Assembly: GCA_010015655.1 (NCBI GenBank)
Contig: ML976745.1
Coordinates: 104,587-168,586, forward strand
DNA from: Bimuria novae-zelandiae CBS 107.79
Taxonomy: Eukaryota > Ascomycota > Dothideomycetes > Pleosporales > Didymosphaeriaceae
Direction: 5' to 3'
Length of the DNA stretch: 64,000 nucleotides
Each line of letters starts with the position of its first letter. The first letter of the stretch is position 1. The translations under genes were made by a program, and so were the position numbers. The notes under the pieces were generated by a model. The model searched no databases. It was not told the origin of the DNA and saw nothing but the letters and a program-made list of their open reading frames with translations. Of this stretch, positions 28,958-39,824 are shown piece by piece.

Positions 28958-30697
28958 ATACCGCCGCGTAGTCAACGTAAGCGTATAGCTACCTAGCCAT
29001 TTAATAGGGGTTAAAATCCTTTAAAACGTGCGCGCTGGGCGCCTGTAGTAGCTACTAAAGGTGCTAAGTTACGGAGAAAAGTATCTAAGAAGGCTCCTCC
29101 TCTAGCGGAAGGCAACGCTATATCTAATCTAGTTAGCCTTAATTAGGATATTAAGCCTCCGTCTGCGTAGCTATTGCTAGTAATTATATTATTTAGTAAT
29201 CTACCTAGTAACCTGCCTAGTGACCCGCCTAGCGGATGTATATCTAATCTAATTAGCAACCCTACGCAGGGAGAAACTTAGAAAAATAAGCCAAAATTAG
29301 CTACTAGGGTATCTAAAGCAGAGTTGCCGTATATTACTTGCCACTGGCAGGCCTTTGTAGGTCCTAAAAAGGAGCTCTATAAGCCAAGATTCAATATAGA
29401 GTTTATCCTGGAGCACTACTACGCTGGTTAGCTTTAAATATAAGTAAATAAGGTCGCTTAAGACTTAGCTATAGAGATAACTCTACTATAAAAAGTAATA
29501 ATTAGGGACGTTTCTAGCTGCGCGTATAGGTAAAAGACCCTAAAAAGGTAAAAGCTATAGTAATTACTTAAGCGTAAAGACGCTACTAGCTTTATCTATA
29601 TTATAGAGTATGCGTAGTACCTAAGGGAGTTCTTAATTAATATAATATATCTTAACTTTAATACGACGCTTACTACTAAGTCTATAGAGGTAATTAGTCC
29701 TATAGGCTAACAACGTAGTAGAGGCTCGTCCAGCTCCTAGGGCCAGGTTCGACTTACTATAATATAAAGGCAGCTATAAGAGCTGCTAGAAATCCTTGCT
29801 GGCCATGCTGTTGCTAAGGGACCTTTAATAGCTATCCGCGATAAGTGGAGGTGCCAGGATACCTACTATAGTAACTACCTGTACGTCTGCTGGGTCCAGC
29901 GTACGCCTGGCCAGCCTAATCAATTTGAGAACCATTTCCTAGTGAGTAGTAATATTGTGGCCATGTGGGCGCGCAACATTAGCCTCGAGAGGTATAGCGT
30001 TAACGTGCCAGACGATACTATACGCCTTGCTCTGCGTATAGCGAGGGACCTAAAGGCGAAAGAGAAGGCAAAGGAGAAGGCGTAATAGGGCTTAGCGTTT
30101 GCGTTTATGTTTATAGCGGATAGCTTTATAAGCGCGATTGCTGCCAGCACGCTGTCTATTAGTTAGTTAGCACAAAGTTAGCTACTTGCATAGTAGGCAC
30201 CTATACCTATAGCGCCCGCTGTTAGCTCTACGAGTGCTCCGAGCGTGCTAGCGCCAGCGTGGAAAGATCTAATATAGAGAGATCTAACGTACGAGAATAA
30301 TATAGAGCTCTTATATTAGACTTAGCACTTCTTTAACTAGTAAATAGATTAGGTAATAGCTGCAGAGGTGCTAGAGATTAGGATAGTATTTAGAAGGGTT
30401 ATTAAGGCTAGGCAGATCGATCTAAACATGCTAATAGATAGATCTAATATAGGCATGCCGTATAAGATTTAAAGAGATAATTTTAAGCTACTAATCGCAC
30501 TGCTTCTGCGACTCCGTAAAATAGCATTTTGGTGGCAACTCTAGTATCCTGGACTTTCAGAGAGTGATCGAGAGGCATGTAGGGAGCTATAGCGGCAAGA
30601 TAATGAGCAGAAACAGCAGCTGAGAGCTACTTAGGCAGAGGGCGGAGAGACGATTATGTAGAGGTAATTGTGTAGAGGTAATTGAGTAGAGGGCGTA
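28958..30697 (+). pseudogene. Accessory gene of the two-gene transposon, copy 2
   Basis: Counterpart of the plus-strand gene in copy 1, shifted by 3357 bp. The start codon is lost (ATG to ATA). The distinctive WRCQD, YVCWVQRTPGQP and NHF blocks are retained at about 29840-29940. RIP has produced stops at partly different positions from copy 1, so the two copies mutated independently after duplication. Function unknown. Confidence 0.45.
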
Positions 30698-31046
30698 GAG
30701 GTGTTATCTTTGACGCGTAGGGCACGGGCCATATCCTATAGATATCGCCTGATATAATTACCTTGTTCGTATAATTAAATACTAACTTTCTTGCCTTGTC
30801 TGCTCACCGTACGCCTTACCCTTTATAACTCTACTACCACGCTAGCTACACTAAAATAGATAATAGTAATTAATTTAGTAGCCTTAGATTACCCTTGCAC
30901 TACTATAAGATTACTATATTTATATTATAGTAGGTGCTAGATTTCTAATCTCTAAAACTAACTCTAATAGAATATATCCAACTATGTACTACTAATAATA
31001 GTATAAAACCACTCCGGCGAATACTAAATATATACTATTAACTATA

Positions 31047-32047
31047 GTATAATACCTCTATAGCGCCTACTTATAGTACCTAAAAAAGTTACCTGCAAAG
31101 CTTTTATAGTATACACTTAATATAGCTTTCTCTAGAAAATACTTAAATTTATCGTACGCCTTAGCGCCCTAGTAATACCGCTAGATCTAGGTCTTTAACG
31201 CCTTAAAGGTCTACTCGATTAGATTTATATTAGGTAAGTAAGGAGGTAGAAACTTTATAATTACGCCTGCCTCTACGCATATATTGGCCAGCCTTACTAA
31301 TTAATAGATAGACGCGTTGTCGAGGACTATTACTAAGCGTTTTCCTAGCCAAGGACTATAGTGTAAGAGTACTTAATTAGTAATAAAGTCCTCTATTAGC
31401 TCCGTAGTAATCGCTCTCTAAAAAATTATATAGGCAAGGTATCTATTAACGTCTATAGCTAGTAGTAAGCTCTACCTCTCTAAGCGCTTAGCTGAGTAGC
31501 TAACGTGGCAGGCTATATTAACTTTACTCTAACTATACTTTTAATCCCCTATACGCTCGTTGCAAGCGCTTTTATTAAAATAAATAATTTAATTAGGTTA
31601 ATAGATTTGCTAGCAACGCGCTTAAAAGGCTTAATAGAGACTCTTATAACGCTCCTTAGCTATTTTTAAGGCTGCCTTCTTACTCTATCGCATGGCTTTA
31701 AGCTCTCTATCTAGAGTTATAAAGGATACCTTAACGTTATACTTATTATATAAGAAGTCCTGCATCTTATCTATATAGGATATTAGCTTGCCACGTAGTA
31801 TCTTAAGCAGCGCGTCTCTATAGCATTACTTAAGTAGAGGTAGCCTGCCACGACGTACGTATCTTAGCCTAATTAGCTTACTAAAGATCTTTAGGTTAAG
31901 CCTGTATTTACGTACTATTTTTAGGTTGACGCTAAGCTCTCTATAGATAGCTTTATTATTTTTTCTATCGTTAACGCGATCTATAATAGCCTAGATAAGT
32001 AAGTACTATAGGTAGTGCCTAGTAAGTCTCCTTAGATCCTGTGGCAT
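31047..32047 (-). pseudogene. DDE_3-type transposase of the two-gene transposon, copy 2
   Basis: Counterpart of the minus-strand transposase in copy 1, starting at the ATG at 32047 (reads MPQDL). The same helix-turn-helix and catalytic blocks are recognisable and interrupted by stops. The end is inferred from copy 1. Confidence 0.65.
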
Positions 32048-32172
32048 TGTTTACCTAGGGTGAATATTCCGTGTAATCATTTTATCGCTCACAAAACAGG
32101 TGTACGAAAGTGTTGGTGAGGAACCGATTACTAAGTGCTGATAGAAAAATCCGCCAAAGTGGGGCGGGACGG

Positions 32173-32363
32173 TATTTCGGAAACGATAATAGCCGCGCTG
32201 GACCGCTCTACCCTTGCTAGTTTCGAAACGTCCTCCTTGGTCCTCAAGCAGCTTGAAACGATGGGTCCATAGAAAATTATAAGTAACGGCCGCTAAAGCG
32301 GTGCCGCGTACAAGAAATAACGAGCCTGAGGCAAAAATGCCTCGTCCACTTCCGTAACATAGA
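32173..32363. other. Short normal-GC spacer between transposons
   Basis: 190 bp between the right end of the tandem DDE elements and the hAT element. It includes the 8-bp hAT target duplication AACATAGA at 32356-32363. No gene is visible; probably original host DNA. Confidence 0.5.
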
Positions 32364-32865
32364 TAGGGATGTACCGATACCGTATTTTTCGGAGCATCTC
32401 TGTATATACGGTATCTTGTATAATACCGTATTTCTGGTGTTTTCGTACATTCTTGGCACGGTCAATTGAGCCAATCCGTGCCTTTCTCGGCCCTATTATT
32501 ACATGTAGAATTAGATGCAATTGAAGCTATAGCCGTGATTGACGCTTAGAAGGCATCCGAGGGCTGCTATTGACCTTATACAGCTTATATTTCTCCCGCG
32601 GAAGCTTTGGGCACTTAGCCATGTGCTCGCGGAGACGAACGAGGCTTTTGTTATGCTATTGTTTCGAGCAAAATCGACAGGTTATAATGGCCCGGAGGCC
32701 CTTGAAGGTGACCTCGACGTCCTCGCTTTCGAACGGAGTACGCGGCATTTGATGGATATCACCGATTAACGATAAATAAAGTACCAAGACGATGCCTGGA
32801 GGGCAAGATAAGCAATCCAGATGCAAGCTCCATACAAAGTTATTCTTTGAAGTTATTTTCTGGTA

Positions 32866-34992
32866 CCCTGCCGAGACAGTTAGTGCGCCGCGACACTAAC
32901 GCGCTACCCCAACACCAGCACCGCAGCCAGCAACATGAGGCTATAGAGTTTTATACAAAAGCTTTTATCGCGAAATTTTCTAGAGTTAAGATTTTATAGA
33001 GCTATAGAAGATTGCTAACTAGTTAAATTATAGATATTTACTTAGTGTTCTAATTATTTAGCTATTGCGCGATGCTAGCGCTAATAGCATAAATATTACT
33101 ATATTAACGCGTATAGATGCTGGCGTAGGCTTCTTCCTCTTTATAATTATATAAGTAGCTTTTAAAGCATTCTAGCTTCCCTTTTTAGTAATTTTAAGAC
33201 GTTTTTAAAATTATTATTAAGCCTTGCAAGCCTATTAACAGAGGCATCACTTAGTAGCCTAATTAGCTTTCTCCTTAGTGCGCGTATTTCTAGCTACCGC
33301 ACGCGTAATACGCTTCTCCTATAGTAGACAAGCTTTAAGCTACCTATTTACTATCTAGATCTCTCTCTGCTCACTTTTCTAGAGTTGTAGTTATTACTTT
33401 TTAGCCTTTTATTAGCTAAGAGAATCGCGCGCCCTCTGTACGCGGGCAGGTAACTAGAAAATAGATTCTCTATGCCACTTATCTAGCTACTTAAAAGGTA
33501 GAGTCCTGCCCTTTGTTTAACGCCGTTTCTAGTTTGTGAGGGCTTTTCGTAGCCCCTAATTCTTATGCTCTAGGAGCTACTTCTATATAGAGATTAAGTA
33601 TATAGTGCGACTCAGCTTCTTGGCCTTATTACCTCCCCCTATATTAACAACAACCTTTAAAAGCTAATTAATTTTGCGCTAATTAGACGCGCTAAGTACT
33701 AAAGCAAAGCTTTTACGCAATCTCTATTCTAGAGACTTATCTTTATTAAATTAACTAAGGATTAGTGTAGGATCTAACGGCGAGATACCTGTATACTTAA
33801 AAGCTTTAGTAATTAATTACGGCGTAACTAACGTTGTCTAGGCCCTCTAGAATAGTGTAAAGAAGTCTCTTTTAGCGATTATTAATAGCCCCTAACTCTT
33901 ATACAGGTATGCGGAGAGCTCGTCGGAGTAGGCGGTAAAAAGAGACTTAAACATATAGACGTCTAGAGGCTGCAGCGTATAAGTGGCGTAAGGGGGAAAT
34001 ATCGTAAGGAGGATCTTTTTCTAATCACAGTAGTTAATAAAATCTATAGTAACGTGAGATCTATGCCTATTAAGAACTAGGAGTTGCCACTATCGTCAAG
34101 CCTTCTCCTTAGTATAGCGATTAAACACCTATTTTAGCCATTAAAGCCCTATCTCGTTGTTTAACTATCCAGAGGTTAATAAGGTAATAAAGACTCTATA
34201 AGAATTAACATTAATTTCCTTAACCTAGCTTAATTATAGAGTCTCAGCGTTAGATCGATAGATTAGTAATAGATTAACAGTAGATCCATCGGCGCATATA
34301 CATGCGATGAGCGAGATCCACTCACAACTGCCATCCTGGATAGATTGCCTCACTTGGCGACTCTCATATATAGGCCTGTCGAAGATCCTTTTTGACCTGC
34401 CGGTGATGCCGAGTAGGAAGCCTTTTTCGTCCATATTATAGGTATGCTAAGGCTCTATGCCATACTTTATAATTTTCTTATATAGAAGCTTAAAGTAGAG
34501 CCTATATCTTGCGCCTAAATTAGCGTTATAGCGATTACTATCTAGCCTAGTCGTCTATCGCGAGATTAAGGAGTTAAGGTAGCGCCTAATAAAGTAATTA
34601 ACCTATCGCATAAAGATATCCTTTTTAGTAATAATTAATATAAAGTTTTAGATTATCTAACGCGTAGGGGGTAGACCTTTCTAAGTAAGACACTATATAT
34701 ACTATAGGAGCTTAGATTCTTGTTATTAGTTAAGATTTTAGCAAGTCTATAGTAGCTATATACGCGCTTGCATGGCGCGTCTATGCCAGCGCGTTAATGT
34801 TAACCGCACAACACCAAATTCTTCTGCAATTTTTCTATATAAGAAAGTTTCTCCAGGTTCTCGTGAGTCGATAGCGATGATTGCAGCCTCAATCGGATCC
34901 ATATTGGTGGAGATGCGGCGCGTCAAAGTTGAGGTGCTACATCTATTAGGGTGGCGCGTTAGTGTCGCGGCGCACTGACTGTCTCGGCAGGG
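32866..34992 (-). mobile_element. pogo/Fot1-like (Tan1-type) transposon, complete but RIPed
   Basis: 2127 bp flanked by TA at 32864-32865 and 34993-34994. The terminal inverted repeats are about 45 bp, beginning CCCTGCCGAGACAGT, with two transition mismatches. The interior encodes a minus-strand transposase with N-terminal HTH and DDE domain. Length and structure fit fungal pogo elements. The TIRs are GC-normal while the interior is AT-rich. Confidence 0.88.
33130..34902 (-). pseudogene. pogo/Fot1-like transposase, RIP-inactivated
   Basis: The start ATG is at 34902 (MDPIEAAIIAI, then PGETFLYRKIAEEFGV and LTLTRWHRR: an HTH_psq-like DNA-binding start). The longest intact block, 34434-34234, reads MDEKGFLLGITGRSKRIF and DGSCEWISLIACICADGS, which is the characteristic first catalytic aspartate region of the PF03184 DDE_1 family. 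Upstream and downstream coding is broken by many stops. The 3' end is approximate. Confidence 0.75.
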
Positions 34993-35102
34993 TAGTGTTT
35001 ACCCGCCTTGGCATACAGGCCCAATCCTACGATATGCGTATCAGTATCGTACGGTACGAAAATACGGTATTGCGTATTATACGGCCCATCCCTAAACATA
35101 GA

Positions 35103-35373
35103 TTAACGTAAATTGTTCTCGTTATGTCGTAAAAATAATCCGCGGTGGGAATCCCTGTTGGTAGGGCACATCGTTGCCGCTTGGGGAACAGACGGGTCTC
35201 TGGCAATCAAACATCCAGGACGATGAGCACTGTTCGGGAGAGTATAAAGGTAGGGAAAGCTCTGCTCAGAATGCTTCTCACCCTGCAACACCGATCTAGC
35301 TCGCTTTCTCGCAAAGAATTCTTCTCTACGCATCAGCAGAATATTCTCCTTCTGTCCTCAGAAACTCGTCACC
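35103..35373 (+). promoter_or_regulatory. Putative promoter of the secreted-protein gene
   Basis: The 271 bp between the hAT target duplication and the start codon have normal GC. A TATAAAG motif lies at about 35243-35249, some 125 bp upstream of the ATG, a plausible distance in fungi. All sequence further upstream is transposon, so any distal control elements were displaced by or come from the hAT/pogo insertion. Confidence 0.4.
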
Positions 35374-36098
35374 ATGCTCTCCCAAAGCTCCCTCCTCGCT
35401 GTGGCCACCGCCGCGCTCACATCCACCGCAAGCGCCGCGATGGGGCCTAGTTTCTCAACCGGCCCTGTCGGTAATGGTGCCTATATAATTGAATCAACTT
35501 CAACGCTCACATTGCCCACCGTGCCTGCCGACCAGAATAATGATCTTTCACTCTGGGTTGGGATGGGAACATCCAACGGCGACCTAATCCAATCCATCGT
35601 GGACAACTTTCAGTCGAGGGATTGGGACATCTTCGCATATACGTTGGTGAAGACCGGCGAGAACTCGCAGATGCCCGTGCAGACAGCGAGCACTCCTGCG
35701 ACTAAAGGAGATACGGTCACTATGCACTGTGAGTTACACCAGCAATCTGTGTTCTGCTGAGCTGTTTGTTAACGTAAACCACAGACAAGTTCGATGAGTC
35801 CAGTGGAAACTACACACAACTAGTGTCCATCAACGGCAAGCAGATTGCAGAGCTGTCGACGAGCTCAGGACAGGCGCAAGGATGGGGTAGCGCGGTGGAG
35901 TGCGGAGAGAACACTTGCGGCACGGTCCCTGCTCACAAATGGAGCGACACCAAGATCGTCTTGAGCTCCGCCGACCCTAACTTCGCTCAGACGCTAGGCA
36001 AGGGCCCGGGCGTTACCGGTGAGCTTTCCACTAGCGATGGCGGTGTTACATGGACGGCGACGGACATCAACGTTCCCGAGTTCACGTTTGGATCCTAA
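35374..36098 (+). CDS. Small secreted protein, peptidase-G1/concanavalin-like fold suspected
   Basis: Exons 35374-35728 and 35785-36098 with a 56-bp intron (GTGAGT donor, CAG acceptor), giving 222 residues. The N-terminus MLSQSSLLAVATAAL followed by TSTASAA is a clear signal peptide of about 20 residues. The mature part is rich in Ser, Thr, Gly and short beta-type segments: TLTLPTVPADQNNDLSLWVG, QSIVDNFQSRDWDIFAYTLV, GDTVTMHYKFDESSGNY, SINGKQIAEL, AQGWGSAVECGENTCG and SDGGVTWTATDINVPEF. It has only one visible cysteine pair (ECGENTCG). The layout recalls fungal secreted proteins with a peptidase G1-like jelly-roll fold. I could not place the G1 catalytic Gln/Glu pair, so a non-enzymatic or effector-like role is equally possible. 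GC and codon use look normal, with no RIP. The stop codon is 9 bp before the LTR of the large copia element. Confidence 0.85.
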
Positions 36099-36107
36099 AC
36101 GGCATGT

Positions 36108-36352
36108 TGTTGCGGTGTATGCAGTGAAGCAAAAGATCATGTAGAGTAGCTTAATCAAGATAAAAAGTGTATTGTTGGGTCTGTTCTATTGTTCTGCTGT
36201 TGTGGCCACTTTTTATATAGCCATAACTAGGGTCTATTTACATAACGTATTTATAATACTATTAAGGTAAGAGGTGCTTAATAAAATAAGAAAGTAGCAC
36301 TAGACTACTACTACGTAGCACATATAATCCGCGTTTCCTTATAACTATTACA
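36108..36352 (-). repeat. Left LTR of the outer copia element
   Basis: 245 bp, aligning without gaps to 62864-63108. The outer (left) half to about 36215 has normal composition; the inner half is RIPed. The right copy shows the mirror pattern. It begins 9 bp past the stop codon of the secreted-protein gene and so probably supplies its 3' untranslated region. Confidence 0.75.
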
Positions 36353-37037
36353 CACCCTCTTATCCAATAGTTACTCCACAATATAAGGATAAATCTCTTA
36401 AGTATCCTCCTCTATCTCACGAACCTTCGAACAAATATTTATAAGGTATAATTAATATATAAATTTAATATACTTTTGTTAATGAAGGATCTTTATTATG
36501 CTATTAATAAATATTTAGTTTATAAACTTTTAGTATACGTAAATATAATTCTCCTTAACCTCTTAGCAGATCCAGTTTTAATAAATATTAACGTATTTAG
36601 GCTTAGTACTAAGCTTATCTATTTCTTTTATTATTATACCTATGGTCTATTAGTTATTACACTAAATAATAGGCGTTTAATTAAACTTTATAGATAGTCT
36701 TTTAAATAAATTGTACTACTTCTTTATTTTTAAACAAGTAAGAAATAAAGCAAATAGCTTAGCCTTAGTTATTAATTTTATAACTATACGTTAACGTATT
36801 AACTTTTAGTTACTAATTATACTAAATAATTAAAATACGTATCCTGAAGAGCTTTAGCTCGTCTTAACATTATTAGTAAAAACAGTATTAAATACCCTAA
36901 AGAAGATTAGATTATAGTAGTCCTATAGTATTATATAGTACTTTTAATTATCTCTTCTGTCTATAGCTTGTGCCTATAAGGCTTAATACTTTTTATTTAG
37001 AATATAACGCTATACCTTTTAAATATATTTAAAGTAT
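36353..37037. other. RIPed AT-rich internal sequence of the outer copia element
   Basis: Very AT-rich with no intact reading frame worth calling; the 73-codon plus-strand frame at 36476-36697 is composed of AT-rich codons and looks like chance. Most probably RNase H/3' region of the outer copia element on the minus strand. Confidence 0.4.
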
Positions 37038-37248
37038 TGTCCGATTACAGGGCCTCCGTGATCCTGCACTATTGAGAGTGTAGTAGAGAACGTGAGGCTG
37101 GCGCACCTCCAGTTGCGCACTATCTTAGATAGTGCTAGCGCTGGGTCGACACGTATCAGGCCTACGGCCAACCTCCAATACACAACTCAACTGAATCAAA
37201 CCTATTAATCATTATTCCATCTTATTAAGAACACCCTTCAATCTAACA
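37038..37248. repeat. GC-normal islet with LTR-like ends
   Basis: 211 bp of normal composition between AT-rich flanks, starting TGTCCGATTACAGGG and ending CAATCTAACA (roughly inverted ends). The flanking pentamers do not match (AGTAT versus CGTGT), so I cannot prove a solo LTR. It may be part of the outer element or an old insertion with altered flanks. Confidence 0.4.
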
Positions 37249-37650
37249 CGTGTGCTTAACTAGAATTAGTTAAATATAAGGCGTAGATTACGTAAGCGTA
37301 AGCTAGAGTAGGTTAGTTATACTACATTAAGTAGGTAAAGTAGCCTATAAGCTCTTAATAGATTTTTATTCGAGCTTTGTTTAGTTCCTCTAGACATTAT
37401 TCCAGGTAGTTTACTAGTATAAGTACCTCTACAGGGCAGCTAGTAAAAATAATATTATACTTAATAGTAACCTTATCAGTATAGGCGTCCTATACTAAGT
37501 AAATTATATATATATTAGTATCTTAAATAACGTGTATGCCTAAGAACTACTTAAGGTTTTTAAGGTATTTTAGGTTATGATAATTATTAAGCTTCTCTTA
37601 AAACTCTTAGTGTAGATATCTATTTAATAGATAGAAAGCTATAATATTAT

Positions 37651-37728
37651 TATTAACGTAAATAAATATAATTAACTAGATATTAACGTAAATGAATATA
37701 ATTAACTAGATATTAACGTAAATGAATC
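37651..37728. repeat. 30-bp minisatellite, 2.6 copies, inside copia RT
   Basis: Units at 37651-37680, 37681-37710 and 37711-37728 (partial). The first two differ by a single transition. The unit is ten codons long, so on the minus strand it repeats FTLISS-LYS-like codons in frame. Confidence 0.8.
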
Positions 37729-37996
37729 AAAATCCTGTGATAGGCGTTAAGCTTAAAGACTTTAGTATTCTTTTTAGGTCTTTATACTATAAGAGCAGTA
37801 TTTTCTTTAGTCTATATAATACTTTTAGTACCTATATTAGCTTTTTATTCTTCTTAAAACTATCAGGTGTCTAAGCATAAAGCTTTTAATTAAGTGTAGC
37901 GTTAAAAAACGCGTTTAGTACGTCGTATTAAAGTAGTTTTAATCTAAAATAATTAGCTATTATAATAAGTACTTAGAATGTTTAAGTAGCTAGTAT

Positions 37997-38237
37997 TGTA
38001 AGGGGGCTTTGGGCCTGGGGGACTTGAGATGCCAGAAGAATACAGATAAATTCGATAAAGAGTTTAAGTAGCTCCTCCCTACGCTATATATATGGCTTCT
38101 AAGTAGAAAAGACTAACTCTAAAGGGGCTAGGTCTATTTCCTAATACTCTAGAGGTACCCTAGTAGCTCTTAGTGTTACTTAAGGCTTAGGCTATAAGGT
38201 TTTATAGCTAAGTACTTTAAAGGCCTAGCCTTTAATA
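37997..38237 (-). repeat. 3' LTR of gypsy element 37997-50889
   Basis: 241 bp, same length as the copy at 50649-50889. The left copy keeps more G and C than the right one, and the differences seen are transitions of the RIP type. Confidence 0.85.
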
Positions 38238-38542
38238 TAGCTCCCCCCCCTCTAATTATATAGCAGGAGAAGAGAAAAACTTCCTTATTTAAATTTATTA
38301 AACTTGTAGGGTTTGCCATATTCTAGATATTAGGCTAAAAATTACTATTCTATAAAGACTATTTCTTCTTACTAATTACCTTAGCGTAATAGTAAGCGTA
38401 GTTCCTTAGGTAGTAAGTTGCGCTTACTCTTTTAGTTACGTGCCTATTTATACTCCTTATTAGCGTAACTTGTACAGTAAAAGCCTGCCTATAGTGTTTT
38501 AAGTCCCTCATTTTATACTTTTACTTTTAAGCTTAGTCTTAT

Positions 38543-38765
38543 TGTCAGATTTAATAGTGTTCTGTCACTTTGAGATAATGCAATGATGAGAATTTGATGG
38601 ATGTGATGATTGATTGATAATGTTCGTGTTCTGTGTTCCTGGAATGCAGATGTGTGCGAGGCTCCAAATAAGTGCCGCTGTAGCGCTAGCCCTATTTAGA
38701 ATAGTACAAAAGAGAGAGTGCTCCAGCCTTATATCCACAATAGATAGAGGCTATATAATCGGACA
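38543..38765 (-). repeat. 3' LTR of copia 38543-43836
   Basis: 223 bp. At 13 of 15 differing sites this copy holds the G or C and the other holds A or T, so this LTR is the less mutated one. Confidence 0.88.
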
Positions 38766-39824
38766 CACCCCCTTAGATTGGGCTTATCCTCAAGCTGGAC
38801 CTTCGCATTATTCATCTGTCTATTATTCTAACTTAAAGGCCTCTATCCTCTGCTATAGATCCTGCAGGGCAACCTCTTAATTAGTAATCTTGTCTAATAT
38901 ATCTTTAAGTCCTAGCCTATTTAGAAACTTGCTCTATTTGTTCACTGGCAGGGCCTTTGTAAGTCTATCTATAACTATGTCCTCTAAGCGTTAATAGTCT
39001 ACCTTAATTATCCCAAGTGTGACTTCTTGTCTTAGCTAACGATTGTGGATATCTACATGGCGGAGCTTAGTCTGCAGCTTTGCGATTTCTTTAGTAATAA
39101 GGCGAATAGTCTATTAATTATCGTAGTTAATTATAATTAGGCGATTGCTCACAGTGATCTGGAGCTCCTAGAGTATTCGTGAAGTGAAGATAGCCTCCTT
39201 AGCTACTTATAAAAGCGCTAGAAGTTTGGCCTCTATTATTAATGTAGTAACTATATCTTGCTTACTTGCTTTCCAGGCAATTAGGCTGCTAAATAATTTA
39301 ATAACGTATCCTTGTAAACTCTTGCGATTAAGTGTATTATTGGCAAATAATGCGTCGCTTGCTACTTCTAGAGTATCTGCACCCCCAAGCTAAAGACCTA
39401 GTGATTTAGTATCAGCAAGATAGAGGAGAACTTAATTAGTAGCTACTTAGTGCTCTTTGCTTAGGTTAAATAAGAATCGTGATAATCTGGAGCTTGCAAA
39501 GGCAATATCTAGTTAAGTTATAACTATAGTATAGAGAATTAATCTGACTTTACGCTAGTATCGATTGATTTTACTCTTGCTAGCTAGTCCTGTTCTTAGG
39601 AGTAATTCGATTAAACCTATCGGGGTATTGTGGCGAATCTTATGGTGATCGATGAGGCGCGATATTTTGTCGACGTATAATGCTTGTAAAAGCCAGATCT
39701 TTTTGTTTAAGCAGTCCCTAATAATTTTAATTCCTAAAAACTATTATAGGTCTTTCTTGCTAGTAAGGGTAAATTTAGTTTTTATCTCTTTAATAGCTGC
39801 TTTTGCTGCAGGCTCGTGATTCTT

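Larger units (their letters stand above)
28835..32172. mobile_element. Two-gene DDE transposon, copy 2
   Basis: Exactly the same length (3338 bp) and orientation as copy 1, between TA at 28833-28834 and 32173-32174, with the same terminal repeats. I found no insertion or deletion relative to copy 1 in the parts compared. The differences noticed are transitions, for example the accessory-gene start ATG (25601) reads ATA at 28958. The sequence just after copy 2 repeats the 19-bp spacer between the copies with one C-to-T difference, so the duplicated unit is the element plus its right flank (3357-bp period). Confidence 0.85.
32364..35094. mobile_element. Short hAT element split by a pogo-like transposon
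   Basis: Ends TAGGGATG and CATCCCTA, with an exact 8-bp target duplication AACATAGA on both sides (32356-32363 and 35095-35102), the size typical of hAT elements. Removing the nested pogo-like insertion (32866-34992) leaves about 602 bp (32364-32865 plus 34993-35094), too short for a transposase, so it is a non-autonomous, MITE-like copy. Both subterminal regions carry repeated ATACGGTAT/ATACCGTAT motifs in opposite orientations. The hAT parts are largely un-RIPed. It ends about 280 bp upstream of the secreted-protein start codon. Confidence 0.82.

Noticed and set aside
36106..36354. Reading the 249-bp direct repeat at 36106 and 62862 as a duplicated host segment
   Set aside because: TG...CA ends, adjacent polypurine tract and primer-site-like sequence, copia coding in the expected orientation and a near-exact 5-bp duplication fit an LTR pair better.
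37038..37248. Confident solo LTR call
   Set aside because: The flanking pentamers differ by a transversion, so a target duplication is not supported.
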